A stretch of DNA of 64,000 nucleotides from Lichenicola sp965198575 (GTDB taxonomy: Bacteria > Pseudomonadota > Alphaproteobacteria > Acetobacterales > Acetobacteraceae), in assembly GCF_965198575.1 (NCBI RefSeq), contig NZ_OZ240671.1, positions 3,906,001-3,970,000 on the forward strand. The letters are read 5' to 3'. How positions within the stretch are numbered: the first letter of the stretch is position 1; the number at the start of each line of letters is the position of its first letter. Position numbers and translations under genes: made by a program. Below, piece by piece: positions 1 to 10,863 of this stretch. The notes beneath the pieces were generated by a model, which was not told where the DNA came from, searched no databases, and was given only the letters and a program-made list of their open reading frames with translations.

Positions 1-455
1 TCGGCTCGGTCAGCTTCGAGCGCTCGACCTGGGCGGAAGTGCCGCACAAGTTCGAGGCCGGGACGCCCGCGATCATCGAGGCGATCGGCCTGGGTGCCGC
101 GATCGACTATGTCGAGGCGGTCGGCATCGACGCCATCCACGCGCATGAGGCAGCACTCACCTCGCACGCGCTGGCACGGCTCGCCGATATCGAGGGACTG
201 CAGGTGATCGGGCGCGCGCGCGACCGTGGTGGCGTGATCTCGTTCACCATGAACGGCGCGCACGCGCACGACATCGCTACGCTGCTCGACCAGAACGGCA
301 TCGCCGTCCGCGCCGGCAACCATTGCGCCGAGCCGCTGATGCGTCGCATGGGCGTCGGCAGCACCGCACGCGCAAGCTTCGCCCTCTACACGACGATCGA
401 AGAGATCGACGTCCTGGCCGATACCCTCGAGCGGGTCAGGCGGTTCCTTGTCTGA
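1..455 (+). CDS. sufS: Cysteine desulfurase SufS, C-terminal part (5' end outside window)
   Basis: C-terminal 150 or so residues of a PLP-dependent class V aminotransferase-fold cysteine desulfurase. The frame is open from base 3. The family takes sulfur from cysteine as a persulfide and passes it to SufU or SufE for Fe-S cluster assembly in the cytosol. Visible marks are the FEAGTP motif near the start and RAGNHCAEPLM near residue 100 of the visible part, which holds the persulfide-forming Cys of group II (SufS-type) enzymes. The next gene, sufU, begins inside the last codons, so the two are probably translationally coupled. The PLP-binding Lys and N-terminus lie upstream of the window. Confidence 0.95.
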   Translation, partial: GSVSFERSTWAEVPHKFEAGTPAIIEAIGLGAAIDYVEAVGIDAIHAHEAALTSHALARLADIEGLQVIGRARDRGGVISFTMNGAHAHDIATLLDQNGIAVRAGNHCAEPLMRRMGVGSTARASFALYTTIEEIDVLADTLERVRRFLV

Positions 456-927
456 CGCCGCGACATTCAGCACGGCTGCGTCGCTGTACCAGGATCTCGT
501 CGTCGAGCGGGCACGGCGCCCATTGCATGCCGGCGATCTCGATCCCGCGGATGCGACGGCGGACGGCGACAATCCGCTGTGTGGCGACAGGACGCATGTC
601 TCGCTGCGGCTGGATGACCGGCGGCGCATAGCACGTGTCGCGCATCACACACGGGGATGCGCGATCTGTGCCGCCTCCGCCGACCTGATGGCGGACATGG
701 TTCCCGGCCTCGACGCTCCGGCCGCGTCCGCAATGTTCGGGCAATTCGAGTCGATGCTGCAGGACGGCCAGGACGCGCTCGACAGTGACGCCCGCAAGCA
801 GCTCGGTTTGCTTCTCGCCTTTGCCGACCTACATGACTACAGGTCGCGCCGTAGATGTGCGACATTGCCGTGGTCCGCACTTCTGTCGGCGTTGAAGTCG
901 CCCTCGAAGACGACTGAGGAACCATGA
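448..927 (+). CDS. sufU: SufU-type Fe-S assembly sulfur acceptor
   Basis: 159 aa, starting at TTG 448, which overlaps the sufS stop by 8 bases. SufU-family proteins accept persulfide sulfur from SufS (Zn-bound Cys) or act as a scaffold. The three expected cysteine motifs are present: NPLCGD near residue 46, GCAICAAS near residue 70 and RRCATLPW near residue 140. The TTG start is preferred because translation begins immediately with the family N-terminus and no ATG precedes the conserved region. The stop overlaps the ATG of the next gene (ATGA-type coupling). It is more divergent at the N-terminus than Firmicutes SufU, so scaffold versus sulfur-shuttle role cannot be decided from sequence. Confidence 0.88.
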   Translation: MSDAATFSTAASLYQDLVVERARRPLHAGDLDPADATADGDNPLCGDRTHVSLRLDDRRRIARVAHHTRGCAICAASADLMADMVPGLDAPAASAMFGQFESMLQDGQDALDSDARKQLGLLLAFADLHDYRSRRRCATLPWSALLSALKSPSKTTEEP

Positions 928-1397
928 TGAACATGATGGTCAACCAGGATCTCGACGACGCTGCAGCAGCCCGCCAGGAACCGGCGGTTCCTGCTCGTCG
1001 GCTCCCGAATTTCGATCTCGCATCACGCGCGCCGGTCGAGGAGGAACACCGCTCCGTCGTGTCGGCGTGGACGCCGGACGGCGAAGTTGCCGCTCCGCTC
1101 AGCGAGGATGACGTCATCGCGGCGATCGCGTCGGTCTATGATCCGGAAATCCCGGTGAACATCTACGAACTCGGATTGATCTACGCGATCGACCTGCACG
1201 ACGACGGCCGGGTGAAGGTGGAAATGACCCTCACCGCACCTGGCTGCCCCAGCGCCCAGGAACTCCCGGTTCAGGTTCGCGAGGCAGTGCTGATGGTGGC
1301 GGGCGTCACCGCATGCGACGTCGAGACGGTCTGGGATCCGCCGTGGGATGCGAGCCGGATGAGCGACGACGCGCGTCTTTCGCTGAACATGTACTGA
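924..1397 (+). CDS. sufT: SUF-associated MIP18/DUF59 family protein SufT
   Basis: 157 aa. After an approximately 60-residue variable N-terminus comes a MIP18/PaaD-like (DUF59) domain with the signature DPEIPVNIYELGLIY near residue 75 and TAPGCPSAQELP near residue 108, the latter holding the conserved Cys. SufT-type proteins are needed for maturation of Fe-S proteins in several bacteria and usually lie in suf operons, as here between sufU and sufA. The start ATG 924 overlaps the sufU stop; further in-frame ATGs at 927 and 933 are possible. It could be mistaken for the phenylacetate-pathway PaaD, but no paa genes are nearby. Confidence 0.9.
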   Translation: MMNMMVNQDLDDAAAARQEPAVPARRLPNFDLASRAPVEEEHRSVVSAWTPDGEVAAPLSEDDVIAAIASVYDPEIPVNIYELGLIYAIDLHDDGRVKVEMTLTAPGCPSAQELPVQVREAVLMVAGVTACDVETVWDPPWDASRMSDDARLSLNMY

Positions 1398-1419
1398 CGG
1401 CAGCAGAGGGGACACGCAG

Positions 1420-1791
1420 ATGAGCAGCACCCAGGCCAGCGCGCCCACCAGGCGCCGTGCATTGCCGCCCTTGATGGCGCTGTCCGACCGGGCGGCCGAG
1501 CGGTTGCAGACCCTCTATGCGACCGGCCATGTCGGCCAGCTGCTGCGGATCAGTGTCGGCACCAAGGGCTGCTCCGGCCTCTCCTACGACATGAACTGGG
1601 TCGAGGCGGCGGGACCGAGCGACGAGGTGGTGACCGATCGCGGGCTGACCGTGCTGGTCGATCGCAAGGCGTCGCTGTTCCTGATCGGCACCACGATGGA
1701 TTACGAGGTCAAGGACCTGTCAGCCGGCTTCGTGTTCGTGAACCCGAACGAGAAGGGCCGCTGCGGCTGCGGCGAAAGCTTCCACGTCTGA
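1420..1791 (+). CDS. sufA: A-type Fe-S cluster carrier (SufA/IscA family)
   Basis: 123 aa HesB/IscA-fold protein. The three ligand cysteines are visible: GTKGCSGLSY near residue 50 and the C-terminal GRCGCGESF near residue 115. A-type carriers receive a 2Fe-2S or 4Fe-4S cluster from the assembly scaffold and deliver it to apoproteins. It lies 22 bases after sufT behind a GA-rich Shine-Dalgarno (AGAGGGG), so it probably closes the suf operon. Large users of its clusters, the complex I subunits NuoB/E/F/G/I, are encoded in this same window. Confidence 0.93.
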   Translation: MSSTQASAPTRRRALPPLMALSDRAAERLQTLYATGHVGQLLRISVGTKGCSGLSYDMNWVEAAGPSDEVVTDRGLTVLVDRKASLFLIGTTMDYEVKDLSAGFVFVNPNEKGRCGCGESFHV

Positions 1792-1821
1792 CCGGCCCGG
1801 TCGGACCGATCAGCGGGCCGG
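1792..1821. terminator. Candidate bidirectional terminator between sufA and the rRNA methyltransferase gene
   Basis: Perfect 8-bp inverted repeat CCGGCCCG (1792-1799) and CGGGCCGG (1814-1821) between two convergent genes. There is no clear U-tract on either strand and the right arm overlaps the 3' end of the minus-strand gene, so intrinsic termination is only inferred. Confidence 0.45.
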
Positions 1822-3151
1822 CCGGCGGAGCGGGCCACGCACCGTCGGAATCGTCCTGGTGAACAGGCAGACGCTTTCCGCCCGCGCCGACCAGAGGAAC
1901 TGGTCGATCACCGTCACCCGATCCAGCCGGTAGCCGGCCTCGGCGAGCAGCCGAGCATCCTGTGCCAACGCCGTCGGGTTGCAGCTCACATAGATGACTG
2001 TCCCGACGTTGGACCCTGCAAGCTCGCGGGCCTGGGCACCGGCGCCGGCATGCGGCGGATCGAGCACGATCGCGGCCGCACCCGCAAAGTCACGCGCCAT
2101 CACGGGTTGGCGGTTCAGGTCGCGCTGGGTGATCTCGACCCGGTGTCCGGATCCCGCGGCACGCACGCAGGCCACCGACGCCTGGTCGCCTTCGTAGGCG
2201 ATCACCCGGGCGCGGGTGGCGAGCGGGAAACTGATGGTGCCGCAGCCCGCATACAACTCCACGATCCGGGCGCTGCGCGGCAGCCGGTCGGGGAGGGCGG
2301 CCAGCACCGCATCGGTGATCGCGCGCTCACCTTCCAGGGTCGCCTGCATGAAGGTCCCGGCAGGCGGCGTGATCGTCACGCCGCCAAAACTATGGATCGA
2401 CGGCGCCAGGCTGCACAGGGTTTCCACGACCGCCCGGCCGCCCGCCAGCTGCCAGGCGATCCGGGGGACGCCCTGAGCGGCCGCGAACTCGGCAAGGATG
2501 GTGCGGTCGCGCGGCACCATCTCGGCGTCGGTCGAAAGCAGGATGTCGGGCCCGCTCTCCAGCATGTTGACGCTGGCGGAACCGGATTTCCGCAATCCCT
2601 GCAATCGGGTCAGCACGAGCTGGAGCGGCGCGATCAGCTCGAACAACCGCGGCAACAGCACGTGGCATTCGGTCAGCGCGACCACCTCGTCGCTGCCACG
2701 CGCATGCAGCCCGATGATCACGCCCTCCGGTCCGCGCCTGACCGCCAGGTCCATGCGCCGCCGCGTCGAGGGCGGGCTTTGCACGGCCAGGATCTCGGCA
2801 GGCGGAGTAAAGCCGGCGTTGCGCAGGGCGTCGCGGACCAGTCCGGTCTTCCAGGCAAGGGCGGCCGCTCGGTCGAGATGCTGCAGCACGCAGCCGCCGC
2901 AGCGTCCGAACAGCCGGCATGGTGGCGTCACCCGATCCGGGCTGGCCTCGAGCACCTGCCCGGCGATCGCCCGGCCGCGCCCGACCGGGTGGACCATGAC
3001 GGTCTCGCCGCCGAGCGCGTATGCGACGTGCAGTGGCGCACCTCGTTCCCGCGAAACACCGTCGCCCTCGCTGCCGAGGCTGTCGATGCGGACGCTGTAG
3101 GAGGGCTCGGCGCCGGCGGCGGACACCGCGGGTGCGGCATCCGGGAGGCGG

Positions 3152-5335
<2,184 letters not shown>

Positions 5336-5669
5336 AACTTTCTCGAACCTGTCAGTTAGCGGAACAAGGAGGCGTGCCGCTTGGCGTCGGCCGCGGACGC
5401 AGCGGACAGGTCGGCGGTAGGCTTGACGTCCCGGCTGCGATGTCGCCTGCTTGATGCGCAGCTCGCCGGAGGCCCGGAACCAACCACTCCAGGAACCTGG
5501 CGCCAGCAGGCCGGGCGATGCTGCGTATCCTCATATAAGCCAGAAAAGTCAAGCTTCCAGCCGCCGGTGGACGCACAACCCGTTTCGTGGGCGGTCGTTT
5601 TATCCAAGGCGGGAACCGGCCTCCCATGGCCTCCGTTCAGCCAGTTCCGGTCACGATGAGGTGCACAGC
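5336..5669. other. Divergent intergenic region, helicase / GH15
   Basis: 334 bases between divergently transcribed genes. It holds the minus-strand promoter candidate at 5524-5552 and the long helicase 5' leader. The right end carries the GH15 ribosome-binding site (GAGG at 5658-5661). Several open frames cross the region on both strands, but none shows family signatures or a convincing ribosome-binding site. No further structure was seen. Confidence 0.6.
5524..5552 (-). promoter_or_regulatory. Candidate sigma70-type promoter for the helicase gene
   Basis: On the minus strand TTGACT (5552-5547), a 17-base spacer, then GATACG (5529-5524). The -35 is good and the -10 is weak. It sits in an AT-richer patch and would give a leader of about 180-190 nt before the TTG start at 5335. 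Confidence 0.4.
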
Positions 5670-7478
5670 TTGTCATACTCTCCGCTCGCCATCGAGGATT
5701 ACGCGCTCATCGGCGATTGCGCGAGTTGTGCCCTGGTCGGTCGCAATGGATCTATCGACTGGCTGTGCTGGCCGAGGTTCGATAGTGCTGCATGCATGGC
5801 GGCGCTGGTCGGCACCGAGGATAACGGCCGCTGGCTGCTGGCGCCGGCCGGCCCAGCCAGCAGCACCCGGAGCTACCGCGACAGCGGCCTCGTGCTGGAG
5901 ACGATATTCGACACCGATGGCGGGCAGGTCGCGGTGATCGATTTCATGCCGGTTGATGCACCGGCGCCGACCATCGTGCGGATCGTCGAAGGCCGCAGCG
6001 GGCAAGTCGACATGACCAGCGAGCTCAAGCTGCGCTTCGATTACGGCGCATCGGTGCCCTGGGTCACCCGGATGGCCGACCAGTCCGGCACCACCTCGAT
6101 CGCCGGCCCGGCTCTTGTCGTGCTGCGTACCGAGGCGCCGCTCGAGGGCGAGGACATGCGCACCGTGTCGCGTTTCAGCGTGGCCGAGGGCCAGCGCATC
6201 AGCTTCGTGATGAGCTACGGCCCATCGCACCGGGAGGCGCCGGAACCGGTCGACGTCGATGCCGCCCTCCAGCACACCCAGTCGTTCTGGGAAAACTGGG
6301 CCGCACGCTGCGCCTATGAGGGACCGCACAAGAAGGCCGTGCTGCGTTCGCTCGTGACCCTCAAGGCGCTGACCTACGCCGAGACCGGCGGCATCGTCGC
6401 GGCGGCCACGACGTCGTTGCCCGAGCAGATCGGCGGCCCGCGGAACTGGGACTACCGGTTCTGCTGGCTGCGCGATGCCACCCTCACGCTGATGGCGATG
6501 ATGTCGGGTGGCTACTACGACGAGGCGAGGCGCTGGCGGGACTGGCTGCACCGGAGCATCGCCGGCAGCCCGGGGCAGCTGCAGATCATGTACGGGATCG
6601 CCGGCGAGCGGCAGCTGATGGAGTGGGAGGTACCCTGGCTCGCGGGCTACGAGGGATCGCTGCCGGTGCGGGTCGGCAACGCTGCCGCCGGACAGCTGCA
6701 GCTCGACGTGTATGGCGAGGTGATCAGCGCGCTGCATCTGGCCCGTCGCGAGAACCTGCGCGAGGCGAATTACGGCTGGTCGCTGCAGGTCGGGCTGCTC
6801 GAACATCTCGAGACCATCTGGGAAGAGCCGGACGAGGGCATGTGGGAGGTTCGCGGCGGCCGCAAGCAATTCACCGTCTCGAAGGCGTTCTGCTGGATGG
6901 CGTTCGATCGCTCGATCAGCGACATCCAGGATTACGGCCTGCCCGGCCCGCTGGAGCGCTGGCGTGGGGTGCGCGACAAGATCCACGCGATGATCTGCGA
7001 GCAGGGGTTCAACCGGGAAAAGAACAGCTTTACCCAGGCCTTCGGCTCGAACTCGCTCGATGCGGGCCTGCTGCTGCTGCCCGTGATCGGCTTCCTGCCG
7101 CCAGAGGATCCGCGCATCGTCGGCACCGTCGAGGCGGTCGAGCGAGAGCTCCTGGTCGACGGCTTCGTGCTGCGTTACCGCACCGACGAGACCGCGGACG
7201 GCTTGAGCGGCGGCGAGGGCGCGTTCCTGGCCTGCAGCTTCTGGCTGGTGGATAGCTACGTGCTTCTGGGCCGCTACGCCGAGGCGGAGGCGTTGTTCGA
7301 GCGGCTCTGCGGGCTGTCGAACGATCTCGGCCTCCTCGCCGAGGAATACGACCCGCATCTGCGCCGCCAGGTCGGCAATTTCCCGCAGGCATTCTCGCAT
7401 GTGGCGCTGGTCAGTGCGGCGGTGCATCTGCGCGACCGCACGGTGCCGGTCCGCGGCGAGCTCGACCAGGCCGCGTAG
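5670..7478 (+). CDS. Glycoside hydrolase family 15 protein (glucoamylase/trehalase-like)
   Basis: 602 aa from TTG 5670, chosen because GAGG lies 6 bases upstream and the family N-terminus (IEDYALIGDC, then GSIDWLCWPRFDS) begins directly after it; an open frame extends to 5451 without family similarity. Residues 1-200 form the N-terminal beta-sandwich. The (alpha/alpha)6 barrel follows with GGPRNWDYRFCWLRDA near 255-270 and the conserved GGEGAFLACSFWLV near 515-530, which contains a candidate catalytic Glu. No signal peptide, so cytosolic. GH15 enzymes cleave alpha-glucosidic bonds (glucoamylase) and some act on trehalose. No other glycogen or trehalose gene is next to it, so the substrate is open. 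Confidence 0.88.
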   Translation: MSYSPLAIEDYALIGDCASCALVGRNGSIDWLCWPRFDSAACMAALVGTEDNGRWLLAPAGPASSTRSYRDSGLVLETIFDTDGGQVAVIDFMPVDAPAPTIVRIVEGRSGQVDMTSELKLRFDYGASVPWVTRMADQSGTTSIAGPALVVLRTEAPLEGEDMRTVSRFSVAEGQRISFVMSYGPSHREAPEPVDVDAALQHTQSFWENWAARCAYEGPHKKAVLRSLVTLKALTYAETGGIVAAATTSLPEQIGGPRNWDYRFCWLRDATLTLMAMMSGGYYDEARRWRDWLHRSIAGSPGQLQIMYGIAGERQLMEWEVPWLAGYEGSLPVRVGNAAAGQLQLDVYGEVISALHLARRENLREANYGWSLQVGLLEHLETIWEEPDEGMWEVRGGRKQFTVSKAFCWMAFDRSISDIQDYGLPGPLERWRGVRDKIHAMICEQGFNREKNSFTQAFGSNSLDAGLLLLPVIGFLPPEDPRIVGTVEAVERELLVDGFVLRYRTDETADGLSGGEGAFLACSFWLVDSYVLLGRYAEAEALFERLCGLSNDLGLLAEEYDPHLRRQVGNFPQAFSHVALVSAAVHLRDRTVPVRGELDQAA

Positions 7479-7727
7479 GAACACGGCGATGCCCGGTCTC
7501 GGTGCGTCACGCCCAAGCCACTGGCTTGCACACGCGACGAGCCCGGTGACGGCGCGGCACCACCCGAAATCGACGATGCGGTTCTCCTGAACAGGATCCC
7601 GTTCCGCCCGCTCCGACTGGTCGGAGGCACGATCCTGACCGCCGTCTGTGCGCTGACCGTCCATGCGGCTGCCGTCCAGCTGCTCCACCTGCCCGGCAGT
7701 GCCGACTACCCGGCGGGCGGGCTGCTC

Positions 7728-8468
7728 GTGTTCCTGACGCAGGCGGCGATGGCGGTCGCAGCCCTGGTCGTGTGGCGCCTGGCGACACCCTCACTCGACG
7801 GTCTGTCGAAGCCAGCTCGATGCCTGCTGCTGTTCGTGCTGCTGGCGATGCTCTTCCAGAGGTTGATCCGCCATCCCCTGATGGATGCCGTGGTCACCAC
7901 CGCCTGGAGCTACTCCTTCCTGGCGAACCTGCCGGCGCTGGTGCCTTTCCTGGTGATCGCCTGCCTTGTCGGCTGGACGACACCGCGCCCGCTCCGGCCT
8001 TGGCAGTTGATCGTCTCCGGTCTTGCCATCGCCGTGCTGGCGTTTCCGGTCGGCGGCATGCTGGCCGCCTGGCTGTCACGCCCACTCCTGGCCTCCGCCG
8101 GCGACCTCGCTCATGCGGCCGTCTATACGATGCCGTACGGGATGCATGTCCTGGTGCCCGCCTACGTCACCGCCCTCGAGCCGGCGACCGCCACGGTGGC
8201 ACTGGCGGGCCTGGTCTGGGACCGTCTGCCCGGCGGCACGTATGCCCGCATAGCCGGCTTCAGCGTGCTGGTGATGGTGCTCGACCTCCACCTGTTGCAG
8301 CCGCTCGTGGTTCTGGCGACCGAGGGCCCCGATCGCGGTTCGGCGCTGGTGGGTATCGGCCAGTCCTGGCTGGCCACCCTGGTGCAGAGCATGCTCGGCG
8401 CGGCAACCTGGGCATTCTCGGTTGCCGGAAGCCGGCCTCTCCACCGCCCCGTGCGCCAGTCCGGATGA
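7728..8468 (+). CDS. Unrecognised polytopic membrane protein
   Basis: 246 aa from GTG 7728, family not recognised. About six hydrophobic segments alternate with short polar loops, with no enzyme motif visible. The same frame is open upstream all the way from the GH15 stop (7478), but has no ATG, GTG or TTG before 7728. The upstream codons from about 7587 nevertheless encode a basic stretch and a good membrane segment (LVGGTILTAVCALTV), so the real start may be a rare codon (CTG 7587) or the sequence may contain a small error. It follows GH15 on the same strand and converges on the CopD-like gene. The remaining 250 bases from 7479 hold nothing else. Confidence 0.6.
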   Translation: MFLTQAAMAVAALVVWRLATPSLDGLSKPARCLLLFVLLAMLFQRLIRHPLMDAVVTTAWSYSFLANLPALVPFLVIACLVGWTTPRPLRPWQLIVSGLAIAVLAFPVGGMLAAWLSRPLLASAGDLAHAAVYTMPYGMHVLVPAYVTALEPATATVALAGLVWDRLPGGTYARIAGFSVLVMVLDLHLLQPLVVLATEGPDRGSALVGIGQSWLATLVQSMLGAATWAFSVAGSRPLHRPVRQSG

Positions 8469-8538
8469 CAGCCGCCGCACGACCTTGGGATGGGGCGTCC
8501 CGGGCGAGCCTGCGACGCGCTGCCGGATCGACCTGGCG

Positions 8539-9030
8539 TCAGAAGGAGTGATCGAGCGAGGCGATCACCACGACCAGGATGCCGAGCAGCAGGGTGACGC
8601 TGACCAGCGACCGGATCGTGTCGAAGCTCGCCTGCTGCGGCCGGATCGCGCGCCGCACCTTCCGGAACGGCCCGAAGAACGCGTAGGCAAAGATCCCGGC
8701 GATCACCACGCCCAGGGTTTGCATCGCCTGGATGTGCCAGTCCGGGTTGGAGAAGCCGCCAAGCGGGACGGCAAGCATCGCCCAGCCGGTGATCAGCACC
8801 AGCGGCATGACGTGCCAGACCAGGCGGAAGTAGCGCCGCAGGGTCTGGAGCTGCACCGAGTTGCGCTGCGTCGTGTCGAGCAGGCCGAGGCTGGGGCGCA
8901 GCACGAACAGGGCGTAGGCCGCACCACCCAGCCAGGCCGCCATGCCGAGAAGATGGACGGCCAGCACCAGGCCCCAGAGGATCGTGCCGCCGGGTGAGGT
9001 CACCGTATTCGCGAGAGTGTTGGAGTTCAT
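8539..9030 (-). CDS. CopD-like four-helix integral membrane protein
   Basis: 163 aa from ATG 9030, with GAGG five bases upstream; the frame is open further upstream but that part is the shadow of the divergent gene. Four membrane segments are visible (about 17-42, 75-95, 108-128 and 142-160). His residues within or beside the segments (AVHLLGMAAWLGG, WHVMPL, DWHIQAM) recall the CopD/HemJ-like superfamily of copper or haem-related membrane proteins. The exact family is uncertain, and no copper-resistance gene (copA, copC) is adjacent. It is divergent from the NAD(P)HX repair gene, with 91 bases between them. Confidence 0.6.
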   Translation of the reverse strand: MNSNTLANTVTSPGGTILWGLVLAVHLLGMAAWLGGAAYALFVLRPSLGLLDTTQRNSVQLQTLRRYFRLVWHVMPLVLITGWAMLAVPLGGFSNPDWHIQAMQTLGVVIAGIFAYAFFGPFRKVRRAIRPQQASFDTIRSLVSVTLLLGILVVVIASLDHSF

Positions 9031-9121
9031 GGCGGCCTCGTGCGTTGCGGTCTGGCGGACAGGTTTCAGGCGCGCGGATGCAACACGCCCCGACCGCGCA
9101 GGGCAAGAGGAGAGACTGCGC

Positions 9122-10594
9122 ATGAACCCGATTCCCCCCTCGCTCGAGCTCCTGACGCCGGACCAGATGGCACGCATAGACCGCCACGCCGCCGACACCG
9201 TTCCGGGCGGGGTGCAGGCGTTGATGCAGCATGCCGGGCGGGCGGTGGCGCGCGCGGCGATGCGGCATACGAAGCCGTCCCCGACGCTGGTGCTGTGCGG
9301 TCCGGGCAACAATGGCGGTGACGGGTATGTCGCCGCACGGCTGCTGGCACAGCAGGGGTGGCCGGTGTCGGTGGCGGCGTTTGCGCCACCCCGGGCCGGC
9401 AGCGATGCGGCAGGGGCGGCGGCGGATTGGCGCGGTCCTCTGGTGGAGTTCGGACCCGGGCAGGCGGCGCGGGCCGGGCTGGTGATCGATGCGGTGTTCG
9501 GCGCCGGGCTCGCGCGGCCGGTGGAGGGCGTGATCGCCGAAACCCTGGCTGCGGCCGGGCGCCTGCTGGCGGTCGACACGCCGAGCGGCGTCGACGGCGC
9601 GACCGGGGCGGTCCGTGGCTACGCGCCCCAGGCCTGGATGACGGTCACGTTCCATCGCCGCAAGCCGGGCCACCTGCTGCTGCCCGGACGGGCATTGCTG
9701 GGGCGGCTTGAACTGGCCGATATCGGCATCCGCGGGCACCCGGACGACGTCGCCATCGCCGCCTGGCACAACCAGCCGGGATTGTGGCGGCTGCCGGAGG
9801 TCGGCGCAGAGAGCCACAAATACAGCCGCGGCGTGGTCAGCGTGTGCGGTGGCGCGCACATGACCGGCGCCGCCCGGCTCTCGGCGGCGGGCGCACGCGG
9901 CGCCGGCGCCGGGCTGGTGCGGATCGCCGCCGAGCACGGCGCCGACATCTACCGGATGGGCGCCGCCGGGCTGATCGTGGATGAACAGCCGCTGGCGGAG
10001 CTGCTCGAGGATGAGCGCCGACACGTCTGGGTATGCGGCCCGGGTCTCGGGGCGGACGAGGTCCGGGCGACGCTGCCGGCATTGCTGGCGGCGGGGCGGC
10101 AGGTGGTGGCGGATGCCGGGGCGCTCACCGAGGCGGCCGGCTCACCGGAGCGACTGCGCGGGGTGAGTGTCGCCACGCCGCATGCGGGCGAGTTCCGCAA
10201 GGTGTTCGGCGACCCCGGCGACGACCGGGCAGGGGCCGCCCGCCGGGCGGCGGCGTCGTTCGGTGGCGTGCTGCTGCTGAAGGGCTCCGACACCATCGTG
10301 GCCGCCCCCGACGGCCGGATCTCGATCAACGACAACGCGACCGCCTGGCTCGGCACCGCCGGATCGGGCGACGTGCTGTCGGGGATCGTCGCTGCGTGCC
10401 TGGCCGGGGGCATGGAGCCGTTCGAGGCGGCCTCGGCAGCGGTGTGGCTGCATGGCGAGGCCGGCCGGCTGGCGGGCGACGGTCTGATTGCCGAGGACCT
10501 GCCGCTGCATCTGCCGGACGCCTGCAAGAGGGCGCGCGAGATGTGCGCCGGGCTGCCCTTGCCTCTCGCGGGCTTGATTAGCGGGGGCGCGTGA
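9122..10594 (+). CDS. nnr: Bifunctional NAD(P)H-hydrate epimerase / ADP-dependent dehydratase
   Basis: 490 aa from ATG 9122, with AGGAG about 9 bases upstream. The N-terminal YjeF_N domain (about 1-205) holds CGPGNNGGDGYVAARLL near 60 and interconverts the R and S forms of hydrated NAD(P)H. The C-terminal ribokinase-like domain (about 220-480) holds LLLKGSDTIVAAP and the GTAGSGDVLSGIVAA nucleotide/anion-hole motif, and dehydrates S-NAD(P)HX using ADP. This is a metabolite-repair enzyme in the cytosol. Length and domain order match the usual fused bacterial form. It is followed by tRNA-Leu on the same strand. Confidence 0.95.
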   Translation: MNPIPPSLELLTPDQMARIDRHAADTVPGGVQALMQHAGRAVARAAMRHTKPSPTLVLCGPGNNGGDGYVAARLLAQQGWPVSVAAFAPPRAGSDAAGAAADWRGPLVEFGPGQAARAGLVIDAVFGAGLARPVEGVIAETLAAAGRLLAVDTPSGVDGATGAVRGYAPQAWMTVTFHRRKPGHLLLPGRALLGRLELADIGIRGHPDDVAIAAWHNQPGLWRLPEVGAESHKYSRGVVSVCGGAHMTGAARLSAAGARGAGAGLVRIAAEHGADIYRMGAAGLIVDEQPLAELLEDERRHVWVCGPGLGADEVRATLPALLAAGRQVVADAGALTEAAGSPERLRGVSVATPHAGEFRKVFGDPGDDRAGAARRAAASFGGVLLLKGSDTIVAAPDGRISINDNATAWLGTAGSGDVLSGIVAACLAGGMEPFEAASAAVWLHGEAGRLAGDGLIAEDLPLHLPDACKRAREMCAGLPLPLAGLISGGA

Positions 10595-10646
10595 GCTAAG
10601 GCCGGCCCTCGCGGAAGCGGGTTGGCGGCTCGGCAGCAGCACCCAG

Positions 10647-10731
<85 letters not shown>

Positions 10732-10863
10732 GTCTTGCCCGTTCCAGCTTGGCCAGGGCCAGCCAGCCTGACCACGCCGGCTTCCGGTCCAGCCCCATCG
10801 CCGACGCTCCGCGCAATCGGGTCGTCGGCAGCGTCGTATGAACACGAGAGGATTGCCTGGCTC

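Noticed and set aside
467..1117. Long antisense open frames opposite suf, nuo, cyo, dnaE and other genes, many over 300 codons
   Set aside because: They are third-position GC shadows: no ribosome-binding sites, Arg/Ala/His-rich composition and no family motifs, while the opposite strand carries clear conserved proteins.
8162..10024. 620-codon minus-strand frame across the NAD(P)HX repair gene
   Set aside because: Lies opposite the conserved bifunctional enzyme and has low-complexity shadow composition; only the 8539-9030 CopD-like frame on that strand looks real.
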